64,000 bases of DNA from the NCBI RefSeq assembly GCF_000512565.2, contig NC_089309.1, positions 310,001 to 374,000 of the forward strand, given 5' to 3'. The notes below the pieces were generated by a model. That model made no database searches and was not told the origin of the DNA. It saw nothing but the letters and a program-made list of their open reading frames with translations. Below are positions 45,854-56,947 of this stretch, one piece after another; the stretch's first letter is position 1, and every line of letters starts with the position of its first letter. This stretch comes from Kwoniella dejecticola CBS 10117 (Eukaryota; Basidiomycota; Tremellomycetes; Tremellales; Cryptococcaceae). Position numbers and translations under genes: made by a program.

Positions 45854-48538
45854 TGTCAACTTCTTATTGTTCTTCCAGTGACCTCAGATTCACTTGTTTC
45901 GAAAGCATCAACGAAGGCGCAGGATTTGCAGACTCAAGATGACCTCACCATCTTCATGAGGTTTTTCGCATCACCCAGGCTAGCCTCATTGTGCGGCTCA
46001 AGGCTGACGGATCGAATATGCTGGCCCAATGTGCACCGCGTTGATCTTGTGAAGCGGTCCTTCCCGTCCATCATCGCTTATAGGCCGCCTGGCAGCATCG
46101 AAGGCCGTGCGTATATGTCGAGAAAGGCTACCAAGCCTAAGGCGAAGAGCAAGGCCAAGAATCGACATCACCTGCACTGGGTCTCAAACTTTCTTTTCTA
46201 TCCGAAGATCTCCCACCTTTGCCCACTATCAGCGATGAAAATTTGGCCGCTGCAGCGATGGATCATTCGAGTGCAGAATTCCATATTTTAGAGCTTTTAG
46301 GGGATCGTCTATTTGAGGTGGCCGCCGTCAAATCATTATGGGAGAGTTGTAGTACCGTCAAAACTCTTGATGTAAGCGAGATCTACTCCACCTGATCACC
46401 GGTCACACGGAAGATTCGCTAACAAGGGCAATCTTGTAGAAAGGCAGACAGAAGCTTACAACGAATGAGGCGTTCGCTCAGATCGCTAAGGCTTACAAGC
46501 TGCAAGTGAAGTTGACAGAGGCGTCACTCCCATCGATGGGCTCTGATACCAAGACGATGGCCGATGCGCTAGAGGCGAGGATGGCTGCTGCTTACCTGGA
46601 TGCTTGCCGAAGGGGAGCCGAGAGAGAGGTGCTATCTTGGGGCGCGGAGCTCCTGAACGTTGATAGGTGGAAAGGTATGAGGCATTGTGTGCAGCAGTCT
46701 GAAGAAGCCAATAAAAAACCCTCACGCTATCCGATACATTCCGAAGAAGACATATGGGCAGCTACTCATATCGACTCCTTAACGGAGCTTGCAAGGCAGA
46801 AGGAGGAATCCGACAGGCGTGCATCGCAGTCCTCGCTACTAGTACGCAGGAATCCAAATCGAAGGGGGATTTTGGAAAGGATTTTCGGCCTCATCCCTTT
46901 ATCGAGATCAGCAGAAAACGCAAAGGAGAACAGCCCTCCACCGACAGTATCGGAATCAAAGCAGTCGACATGCGATCCCATCAACGTATCCACACAAGAC
47001 ATTTTCGCGGCCCTTGCAGCACTTGAAAAGCGGATGGATGCGTTGGACACGCTTCTCAGTCAATCAATGTCATCACCTTCTCAGTGCATGTCAGTCACCC
47101 ACGCGAGAACAAACTCGCATCTTGCGGCCGTCGGATTATCGAAGTCTTCCGAGTTCTGTCACTACGAAGCATCGGATGAATCCGACAGGACATTGGGTGT
47201 GTCGATCCCAAAGCGGCGCAAGGATTTCAGTCCTGAGCCGTCAGGCGGAAAGGAGTCGGACACCAATCGGGAACCCTCGGACGCAGAGATGCGAACTGTT
47301 TGGGAGACGGCGAGCATGCGATTCCGCTCAGATAGACTGCCGCCTTTATATCGGATGTCAGCTGTAATTCCCGACGACACGCTCGTCGAAGCAATAAGGC
47401 GGACGGATAAGGCAGACAGGGTCAACTCGTATTTACGACTGTACAACGCGTTGATCACTATTCTGAGTAAACATTCGGCAAATCGCATTGCACTGGAAGT
47501 GAGTAGCCCCTCAGGCTGGGTCGAGATACAAGCTGAGCGATGTCAATCACATTCTAGGTCGCAGGGAAGCATCTGCTGGCAAATAAGACCATATCGCATC
47601 TTGCTTTTCATTACAAGCTTCTTGAAGGATCGAATCATGTGCTCGAACAGTGGGAGTATGCCAGGTTCTTCCGCGGCTATCTGTCCCTTCTTCTAGCTCG
47701 CACGGAAGGTACATCAGCTGCAGACGAGGTCAACAAGTGGATGGAGAGCGTCTTCAATACCGTTGTTTGGCCGAATCTGGAAGGGGTCATCCAAAGCGCT
47801 GAGGGCAACATGAAATCTACAATTCCTGAAAAGGTCACGCCTAAGGCCTCGATTCCGGACAACTTGATAGAACAGGGGGTAGCCCCTTCGACGTCTTCCA
47901 TGGAGGGGACTCTTGTTCAGCACGTCGACTCAGCCATCGATCATACAACGAACGAGCAGGATGGGTCTTTCAGGCTGATTGATCCTAAATTACTGCCTCC
48001 ACTGCTCACCGATCCGTACATCAGCCCCGAAGTAATTTATCGGGCGCTCCAACCAGAGTTGGGGCACCTCGTCCGTCACGATATGTCAGTGCTCGCGAGA
48101 GCCATCACATCGTGTGTCAAAGCCAATGACATTGGGGGCTCTGTTCTGTCGGTAAGTAATAACCTTCCTCTTCGATGGCACTCGCGACTGACGATATTGG
48201 ACCTGTGTCAGCATGTGATTGGCCACAAAACTGGTAGAACGGCGCAACAGCAAGTGGTATATAGCCGAGCTTTCCTAGCTTTGATAGGCTTAGCCAGTCA
48301 GCAAATACACAGACAAGAGGTTCGCTCGTGGCTATCCGCGCTCGTGTCCCATGACGTATGGCCACAGATGGTTAAACTGGCGGGACAATTTGAGCAGAGT
48401 AAATGGCTTGAGATTTCAGGCCACAGAATTGAATCTGATCCTCACGCGGAGCTGTCTGACTCTAAGACGACAATCCTCACGCCCACGCCAGAGCAGTCCG
48501 AATGTATACCCTCTTATAACAATGCCGCGACATTCTGA
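45854..48538 (+). CDS. Multi-domain RNase III protein: one catalytic-looking and two degenerate RNase III-like repeats
   Basis: Clear exons are one ending at 46371, then 46440-47498, 47558-48151 and 48212-48538. Repeat 1 (46210-46671) starts LPPLPTISDENL and has the RNase III signature HILELLGDRLFEVA, then KLTTNEAFAQIAKAYKL and MADALEARMAAAYLDA. The four metal ligands, equivalent to E. coli Glu41, Asp45, Asp114 and Glu117, are all present; the position of Glu38 is His. Repeats 2 (47338-47780, LPPLYRMSA) and 3 (47993-48370, LPPLLTDPY) share the same start and the same last helices (EVNKWMESVFNTVVWPNL, EVRSWLSALVSHDVWPQM) but have lost the acidic residues. No dsRNA-binding domain is visible. 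The N-terminus is unresolved: an upstream frame (45878-46110) can only be joined through a very short intron, so a frameshift or missed exon is possible. Confidence 0.66.
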
Positions 48539-48774
48539 AAGAAGCGGCTGTCATGACGACCCCAAAACATTATGTGTCAGATCATTCGACAACAAAACAT
48601 TGTCGAGTACCGACCGGCACCGATAGACTCCATAGCTGGTTTATAATAGAAATCTTAAAACACTCCTTTCCGTCTGTGTATCATCAAATATTGTACATCT
48701 AGATCAAATGCATATTGTCATACATAAGACGACGCGAACGCTTCTTGTGATACAATCGAAAGAGTAGGCAAGAA

Positions 48775-50380
48775 CTACCATTCTCTGATCATACCATCGT
48801 CACCCCGGAATAAGGGGTTGATCCATGGTTCCAACTTTTCAGCCTCAGCAGCTTCCTTTCGGATCAGCTCTTCGTTCAACTCGATACCGAGACCTGGTGT
48901 CGTCAGGAGTCCGACGGAACCACCTTCGACCTTGAAGACATCTGGGTTGGTCATATATGTGAAAAGGTCGAATCCACCAGTGTTGTAGTGCATCTTCCAT
49001 GACATCTCACAGACGACGAAGTTGGGCGTCGAGAAGCCGACATGCAGGGAAGCGGCGAAGGCAAGGGGACCGAGGGGACAGTGAGGAGCGACACCAATAT
49101 CATACGCCCTGTCAGACAATCAATTATCAGCTTTGCCGTTCATGTCTGTGAAGTTCATTGGACTGTCACTCACTCAGCCATGATAGCGATTTTCTTGGTT
49201 TCTGAGATACCACCGGCATGCGCAATATCCGGCTGGATGATATCGATGCATCCAGCTTCGAAGTATGGTCGACAGTCGAGTCTGGTGAACAATCGTTCAC
49301 CAAGGGCGATAGGGATCGTGGTCTTGTTGTACAAGTCTTTCAACTCGTTTACGTGACCTGGAAGCAGGGGTTCTTCGATGAAGAGAGGTCGGTGGGGCTC
49401 GAGAGCAGCAGCAAGCTGCTTGGCCATTCCTTTGTGTACACGACCATGGAAATCACTATGCCGTTAGACATCAGCTGAGCTCCTGCTAGACCGACCAAGA
49501 CTACCCACAGTCCAGCATCGATACCAATCGACTTGACTTGCGCTAATCGTTGAACGGTATCGTCAAGAGCATGAGGCGAATCCAACCATCCAATAGATTC
49601 CGTAGCGTTCATCTTGACTCGGGTGAAACCTTGAGCTTTTCGGACTTTGGCTTGCTCCAACACGTCAGAGGGTCGATCACCACCGCTGAAGCATGGCCAT
49701 CAGCTCTGGTACCTACACCGGATCTTTTGATGGCAAGTACTCACACCCAGCCGTAAACATCACATCGCTCTCTGATCTTTCCACCTAATAATTCCCAAAC
49801 AGGTACACCGAGGACTTTACCCTTAATATCCCAAAGAGCGATGTCCACACTATAAGAAGACGATAAGCGGATGCACTGTGAGCTTGACCAAGCCCACTTA
49901 CCCTGACATAGCAGACATGAGGACTTCACCACCTCGGTAGAATCGGTGTCTATACAGATATGTGTAGATCTCCTCGATGTTCATGGCGTCCCAGCCGATC
50001 AATCTATACAGCCCGTTCTCATCAGCTGCTATCGAGAGGAAGTAACGGCTCGTGACTCACCGTCTGGAGATATCCCTCAAACTACCTTGCACCGCTTCGG
50101 TGTGACCTTCGAGAGTACCTTCACCCCAACCGACGACTCCGCCTTCGGTTTCTACTCGAACAAATAGCCATCTCGGCCTCACATAGAAGTTCTCGATAGA
50201 CTTGATCTTGGTAGATCCAGCTTTCGATGCACTGGCATGAGGCTGGACGGCAAGATGTTGCTGTATACCTTTGTGGTACTTGGCAGCGAGATCAGAAGGG
50301 GGAAGGTAGGTAGCTTGTTGAGTGGAGATGTCGGTAGCAACCGTGGAGGTGCCGAGCTGTTGAGGTTGATTGGCAGACAT
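48775..50380 (-). CDS. Enolase-superfamily sugar-acid dehydratase, D-galactonate dehydratase-like
   Basis: Mandelate-racemase/enolase superfamily dehydratase that removes water from an aldonic acid to give a 2-keto-3-deoxy acid. About seven exons run from ATG 50380. After a ~55-residue extension come RPRWLFVRVETEGGVVGWGE, FYRGGEVLMSAMSG, and VDIALWDIKGKVLGVPVWEL. Later landmarks are YGWVGGDRPSDV, LDFHGRVHKGMAK, LFIEEPLLPG, ALGERLFTR, and PDIAHAGGISET, then APHCPLGPLAF. These match bacterial D-galactonate dehydratase (DgoD) closely, including the DFHGR His/Asp, the two Glu metal ligands (EEP, GER) and the APHCPLG His. The protein therefore looks catalytically complete. L-galactonate or L-rhamnonate dehydratases are related alternatives. 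The product would suit the DapA-family aldolase encoded about 10 kb away. Confidence 0.82.
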
Positions 50381-50636
50381 TGTGGACTTGGTGGAGAACC
50401 TGACGGAAGGTGGCTACTTGGGAGGTGCGCGAGAAGACTTGAGTATAGTATGATGTGAAGGTGAGTATGAGCCCATGCATTCAGCTATAAGTGACTGGTG
50501 AAGATTCAGTAAGTCCAGTCCAAAAATGAGGTCGGGCCGGTTCCGACGCAATACGTCACCGGTATCTGACGGCAAAAGTCCGTTTCCTTCACCACGTATG
50601 CGAGAAGCGGCGGATGGATTCACCAGGGGTCAAGCA

Positions 50637-50699
50637 GCATAGCAAGCAGCATATGTATATGAAGCAGCCTCAAGGGTATACATATGCTGCTTGCTATGC
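50637..50699. repeat. Perfect 23-bp inverted repeat with 17-nt loop
   Basis: The left arm 50637-50659 and right arm 50677-50699 are exact reverse complements, centred on AGCAAGCAGCATATGTATA and its complement. The loop is 17 bases. Further GCAGC units flank and partly repeat the arms. It lies about 260 bp upstream of the dehydratase ATG. Confidence 0.85.
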
Positions 50700-52047
50700 A
50701 GCAATGCTGCTTCATTCGCCCGAAATGACCATGAAAATGCTTCGACGTAAGAGAGCTCTACGCGCGTAGATATCCATATGAAATCCTGAGTAAGAAAGCC
50801 GAAATTCTGACATTCTCGTTTCATCGAGGACGCTTGACACAGCACTTGAGATTCGATCTTTTCTTGTCTTCTCTCTGAGACATCAACCATAGTCGATGCT
50901 GAGAATTTCTTTTTTTGTTCGCCAAATCCGGATCACAGCGATCTGCACACAGACGAAACCAAAAAGCAGCGATGTCCCTTTGAAACATATGTCCGCTTGT
51001 CAACAATTTGTCTACCCTTCCTATATCCGTTTCAGGTATCCACTATATCCATTCCGCTTTTCCCACTTTGCGTTGCGAAATGGGGCTGCACTACATGTAT
51101 ATAATGTTCGCGTCCAACAGCTTCTTCAGAGCGAATTTCATGTTTATTCATTGCTCAACCATGTAGACCAATAATGACCATCGACTCAATGATCGCCGTT
51201 CATCAAGACACTTTTCCTGCATAGCGCTGTGCGGGTCACCGTCCACACCGACCAGGCATCTTTCGCTCTTTCACGCTGATATGAGAGCCCTCACCATTTC
51301 GGCAGACAGAGAACGCAGTGTGCGGGCCATGCGCTGGTAATTCATGTGGGTGACGACTGCGTCGCGACTCAGAAAGATGTCACCGCTGGCTCGGACCCAT
51401 CATCTCCTGCCCACCCCCTTCATTCCTCAACACGTTACCTGTATGCTGAGCGCGTTGTTCATTCACGAATCTGACAATACCGCTACTTACCGACCCATCA
51501 CGTAATCCAGGACATCGACTTGGCAAAGACGCACGCTCTGCGGTTAGCTATTTACAGTAATTTTTGCTATGTCAGCAACCTCCATAGCAACCGTTTTACG
51601 GAGGAAGTAGGGATGAAAATCGATCGGCTTTTACGGTTTACGACACCGCTTACTCAATTATCGGCTCAGTCGATTACCAGTCCGGCGGAACAGCTGTACT
51701 CGTGAACCAAATGGTCCGCGATGGCCGAAGTGTTCCTGGTGTCTTTTTTCTTTATTTATCCTGGCTCAGGAGATCCTGGTCTCTTGAGCGCAGGATGTGC
51801 TTCGTGCGCGAACGTCACCGCAAGATCGCTCCTTCCGGATATTTGTGAATGTGCTTTTCATGGGAAAGAGAGTTTTCAACACGGTGCGATCTGGAATTTG
51901 TGTACCGATTTACGTGAATACACGCCCCGACAGGCCCCGTGGTTACCCTATCGTTGAGCGGGGATCCAAGGTAATTCAAGGATCAAATCACAAAAGACTG
52001 AAAAGTGTTAGCCGTTGACACGACGGCCCCCAGCTACCTGATCGACG

Positions 52048-52055
52048 TATATAAG
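52048..52055 (+). promoter_or_regulatory. TATA box of the transporter gene
   Basis: TATATAAG about 84 bases upstream of the ATG at 52132, followed by a C/A-rich leader. Confidence 0.6.
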
Positions 52056-52131
52056 GGGCGCCAGAATGGCTGATTCCAATTGCCCCTCCTACACAAATCA
52101 CCATCCATCCAATAATTGAAGATTTAGAAAT

Positions 52132-54088
52132 ATGGCAGCCCAACACGAAGATAGAGCTTCCATCAAGGAGCTCGAGAAGCACCACGAAGATGTTGCAGCG
52201 CCTTACCTTGGTGACAACATTGATCGACATCTCGCTGTGCAAGTGCCAGAATCCCTGCAAGGCTTGAGCGACGAGGAGCTCGACAGAATCGACAAAGCCG
52301 CCACCCGAAAAGTCGATATCTTACTCATGCCTACCTTGGTAGCATTGTATATCCTGTAAGTCTGACGCGTACGAGCCATATTGTACGCGTATGTTGCTGA
52401 CACCTCATGCCCCTTGTAGCAACTACTTGGACAGACAAAACATCTCTTCAGCTAAAATCGCCGGTATCAACAAGGATCTCGGGTTGACCACTACCGATTA
52501 TAACACTGCCGTGTCCGTTTTATTCGCTGGTTATGTGTCCCTTCAGGTACCATCTAACATGCTGGCGTCCAAGATTGCCTACCCTGGTATCTGTGAGTGT
52601 TCTCCTGCTGAAATGGGGGTGTTGTCTGGTGTAAAATGCTGATTCCTCTGCTTGTTTACAGACATCTGTATCATGTGCGCTGTTTGGGGTGTCATTTCCG
52701 CTTGTACTGGCGCGGTGCACTCATTTGCGGGACTCGCCGTTTGCCGAACTTTCCTGGGCGTAAGTCGCTATCTCTTCACCATATTGAACCCAAACCTCCA
52801 TCGTCTTGTTTCCTGCCTATCTCCATCACTCCGATGCATAGAAACCTCAATTTTGGCCAAGGCAAATGCTGACACTCCCAAAAGTTCGCTGAGGCGGCGT
52901 TCTTCCCTGGTGCTGTATACCTTGTATCCACTTTTTACACAAAACGATCGATGGCTTTGAGAACGGCTATCTTGTACTCTGGGTCTCAAATTGGTAATGC
53001 TTTCGGCGGTTTGTTCGCCCTTGCTATCCTGGAGCTCGATGGAGCGCATGGTTTGGAAGGCTGGAGAGTGAGTGAAGCCAGACTCAAGCGTCCCGACGCG
53101 ATAGGCTAACCATTCTACCCTTGTAGTGGCTCTTCATCGTGGAGGGTATTCTGACCGTCGGTCTCGCCGCAATATTCGCTACCTTCATTCCCAACAAGCC
53201 CCAAACTATCCGATGGTTGACTCCTCAGGAGAAAGACAGACTCCAGTACCGATTGGAGGTCGACCGAGGATCTAAGGATGCTACCGACGAAGTCTCGGTC
53301 GGTGCCGCTTTCAAGATGGCTGTGACCGACCCCAAGACCTGGTTGTTGTGTGGTTGTCTTCAAGTGAGCCTCTCCAGCATTACAGAGTCCCGGTAGCGTC
53401 AGTGCTGATAATCATTCCGAAAAAAAAAAGATGAACTATATCGCCGCTTCCGTCACAAACTTCTTCCCTGTCGTTGTGAACACCCTTGGTTTCGTGAGTG
53501 AAACTTTACCGCTCGTGTGTTTAGGATGAAGTCGCTGACGTATCGCGCTCTCAGAACCGAACGATCACTCTTGCTATCACATGCCCACCTTACATCCTCT
53601 GTTGTATCGCTGTTGTTGTCAACGGTTGGCACTCCGATAAGAAGAACGAGCGAGCTCTGCACATCATATGCCCATTCATCTTCACTGTTATCGGTAACGT
53701 CATTGCCGTCGCTACCACCAGTGTACCTGCCCGATACTTCGCTATGTGCATCCTGCCATCTTCGTTCTACTCGGCCTCGATTGTCATTCTCTCTTGGATC
53801 TCCTCATCAGTGACTGGTCCAGCGGTCAAGCGAGCGATTGTGTACGCGGTCATCAATGCTCTGTGCAACACACCCAACATCTGGACTTCTTACCTCTACT
53901 TCAACGCGCCTAAATACACCGCTGCCTTCGGTGTCGATCTCGCTGCTGCCGTTGGAACTATCTTGTTCGCCGCCTGTACTTACTTGTACCTCAAGAGGCA
54001 GAATGCTAGACTTGAGAGAGGTGAGGATACCGGTAAACACGGTCCTTCGGCGGTCCAGATTGAAGCTGGGTTCAGATACCAACTTTAA
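52132..54088 (+). CDS. MFS transporter, anion:cation symporter (Dal5/allantoate permease-like) family
   Basis: Plasma-membrane major facilitator with about eight exons. The hydrophilic N-terminus ends RIDKAATRKVDILLMPTLVALY. It is followed by NYLDRQNISSAKIAGINKDLG, the hallmark of the fungal ACS/Dal5 family. Later segments are YNTAVSVLFAGYVSLQVPSN, YICIMCAVWGVISACTG and FAEAAFFPGAVYLVSTFYT. Further on are LYSGSQIGNAFGGL, WLFIVEGILTVGLAAIFATF, and ISSSVTGPAVKRAIVYAVIN. About 12 membrane helices are expected, in two sets of six around the IPNKPQTIRWLTPQEK loop. Family substrates include allantoate, nicotinate, pantothenate, tartrate and sugar acids such as galactonate. The divergent dehydratase suggests an aldonate or other sugar acid, but this is inference from context. 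The C-terminus is YLKRQNARLERGEDTG followed by a short tail. Confidence 0.85.
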
Positions 54089-54823
54089 GGAGTCGTCTGA
54101 ACGACATCACTTTCAATAACAACGGCAACAATAGGCATGGGTCAAGGTTCTACGGATGTTATAACTTCTAGTATATTGTTTATAGTCAGTCGCATAGACG
54201 GTCTCTGGTGAGACATACGGATGCATCAAGCGTTTTCATCGCGTGAACCCTGTTTCGCGTGACCTCTGTCCATACCGGCTGAACGGTCATGCTGAGCTTG
54301 GACAACAATCGGAAGATTTAGTTGTATTGTGAAACGATATATATATTCTTCCGGAGCATGAGTTTTTACTCCCAATTGCATTCCGGTAACAGAGAACGCC
54401 CTTGCTCGCGCGCCAAGATGAAATGAATTGCTTGGAGTAAGCTTAATTAGCCTGACACATCAAGTCGAAGGCACCGTTGATCCTGGCCCTGGGCCTAAGG
54501 GCGTTCGCCAAGGACAATCAGAGGAGTTGAGATCAGACAATCATCCAACCGCTCGCCAAGCAAAACACAAAGGAGATAGCAAACCAAATGAAAGGGTCTA
54601 CAAGTGTGATTGACCGCGCCGAGCAAGGCTTAAGCACAGTATCCCTCGACAATGATCGAAGTAGCTTGTATGCTTAGAATATACGTGAGTCCCAGTACCT
54701 GGGCTCACCAAGACCCAAGTCATGACAATTTTTCTCTGCATTCGATATAAACAAACCTGTGAATCTCTATCGTGAAAGCCCTATTTACAAGGAAAGCGCC
54801 TGGCGCTGAAAGAACCATCGACT
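54089..54823. other. Intergenic region
   Basis: About 735 bp. Includes a TATAAA box at 54746-54751, about 75 bases upstream of the next ATG. No other feature is supported. Confidence 0.45.
54746..54751 (+). promoter_or_regulatory. TATA box of the GH105/88-like gene
   Basis: TATAAA within CGATATAAACAAACC, about 75 bases upstream of ATG 54824. Confidence 0.5.
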
Positions 54824-56595
54824 ATGAGAGCCAATCTTTTAGTGAACACTGTCTTTACTCTTCTGCCTCTTATTTCGACCGCGTCTGCCGCTCATTCGCC
54901 AATGAGGAACAGGCATGAAGCTGCTCCCAAGGAATTCCAACGGGCTCTTCCATCGGCATCTGACCTGGAAAAAGCGGCTTCTTCTCTCTTGAATCCCACC
55001 CAGACAGACCAGACACAAGTACGGCTCCTTCTTCCGCATCTACTGCTACAGCGACGTATACACCCGATGAAAGTCTTAGTTTCGCGTACCCTAAACGGAA
55101 TTTCAAGATCAATTCAAGACCGTACAAACTCCTTACCAAGGCCTTACCGAAGATTCTCAAGAACGCAAATTCCATCTCGATCCACTCATGGGAATTAGGA
55201 TGTTTCACCGAGACTCTGTTAGAAGTCTACAACCCAGGACTTACACCTTTCGAGTGGCAACAGAGATCTTGTGCATTGTTAGAGTTCAACGATATTCCGT
55301 GGAACGTTCTGAAGATTGCAGAAAAGTCTTTGGTAGCTTACGATTGGACAGGCTCACCTTCAGACCTGGATGCGTGTGATGGTAAACTAGAAGACTATTT
55401 AGACAATTCGAAATCGCCTGTACCACATGTGACTGGCGGGAGGGCTCTAATCAATGGAGACGGGGCTCTAGGTGATCCAGTATCCTTGGTGCCTGCCGTT
55501 TGGATTTTGGCTCAATTCGCTAAGAATCGTTTGGTCCACCTCGGCTTGGAGATGAAGCAGGGTGAGGATTACGCTTGGGCAGTTGGCAATCAGCTTGATT
55601 ATCTCCTGAATGGCCCGACTCAAATTGGTGAGCGATTTCTACAATTCAGATCACGAATCGGCACTGAGATCACGATTAGGTATCATATCTCAGAGGGAAG
55701 ATCATTGGGAACTTTGGGCGGACATGATGTACATGATCCCACCTTCTCTCACATACATGGGTCTCTCCCTGTCAGACGAGGTCTACTTGCAAACGGGCCT
55801 GGAGCAATGGAGTCTCGAAAGTCAGACTCTGCTTGATCCATCGGTCAATATATACAACCACATAACAGGCTGGGACATGAGACTATGGGCTACAGGAAAT
55901 GGATGGGGTGTGTATGGTGCTATTCGCAACGTAAGTGCGCATAGATTGCCTCAGTCCACGGGTGATGAGCGGGATCTCCGGTGCTGACTAGAGAGCGAGA
56001 TCAGTTGTACGCTGCAAGAGCTTTGAGCCACGACTCGGCATACGTCAAGGAGGCGGAAGATACCCTGCTCAAGGTGTTCACTGGATTATTCAGCCAACTC
56101 GACGTGAGTGACGTAGCAATTTCTCACTTCATGCGGTGAAGTCTCGGAAGCCGCCGAGGAGTCAATCATGTATTGACGAAAAGATCGTGTGTCCAGGATC
56201 AGAAGCTGTTACCCAACTATATGAAACAAGACAACGCTACTTTAGCCGTTGGCGACACAGCAGGAACCGCATTGACAGTTGCAGCCTATTACCGATTTAT
56301 CACCCTCTGCCCCGACAAGGCTCATTCGAAGTTAACCAAGCTGGCGGAAAACGCCTTCGACGCTGTCGTCGGTAAGATCGACAACGACGGATGGGTCACA
56401 CATGTGAGTGTATACTGTGTTGAGAATGCGAATTTTTGCAGCAGATGCTGACGGGAAAGATTGCTTGGGTAGGCCGTAGACCCGATGGGCACTTATGGCT
56501 GGGTAGTATATCCCAACGACCTTAGCATGCACTCGCCCGAAGCTCAAGCTTTCGCTGCCAAGATGTGGAAAGCTAGAACAGAAGCCGGTATCTAA
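54824..56595 (+). CDS. Secreted six-hairpin glycosidase, GH105/GH88-like
   Basis: Probably an extracellular unsaturated-uronyl hydrolase that trims pectin or rhamnogalacturonan fragments. Exon 1 encodes a signal peptide (MRANLLVNTVFTLLPLISTA) and a spacer. The catalytic region has WELGCFTETLLEVY, GRALINGDGALGDPVSLVP, and HWELWADMMYMIPPSLTYMG, where Asp is in the position of the family's acid residue. Then follow LLDPSVNIYNHITGWD, LWATGNGWGVYGAIRN, NATLAVGDTAGTAL, and VDPMGTYGWVVYP. This order fits the (alpha/alpha)6 GH105/GH88 clan; GH76 or an uncharacterised six-hairpin relative is possible. Intron junctions after TQI (55628), RN, QLD and WVTH are canonical. The join between exon 1 and the catalytic frame (around 55018-55107) is uncertain: a GT...AAG intron keeps the frame, otherwise there is a one-base frameshift. 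Confidence 0.65.
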
Positions 56596-56947
56596 ACGAT
56601 TGGACATTCCCAAAGTACCAAAGCGACCTCTAGGGTACATTTGTGTGCTTGATTCAACTCTCCTGCTGTAGCTATATTTTCTTTTCGAACATCATGTGCT
56701 GGCTTCAACTCAGGGACAATATTCACTCTTGCATTTTCATGAGATGTCATGCATAATCACCTATACCCTCTTGCATCATAGAGACTGTAATGCGGGCTCA
56801 ACAAATCTGATGGCTATACTCCGAAGTAGGGTGGGGATCATTTGATTAGTCGAGACACATGTTCGAATCGAAAATCATGTCTAAGTATCGAAAAAAAGGT
56901 ACACAAAGAATGGAGTGGATTGAGAGCCGTATCATCATCCTCCAAAA
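56596..56947. other. Convergent intergenic region
   Basis: About 350 bp between the glycosidase and the first of the tandem surface-protein genes. Nothing else is supported. Confidence 0.4.

Larger units (their letters stand above)
50381..52131. other. Divergent intergenic region of dehydratase and transporter
   Basis: About 1.75 kb shared by the divergent dehydratase and transporter genes. It contains the long hairpin at 50637-50699 and a TATA box for the transporter. Frames at 51520-52018 have no support. Confidence 0.5.
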
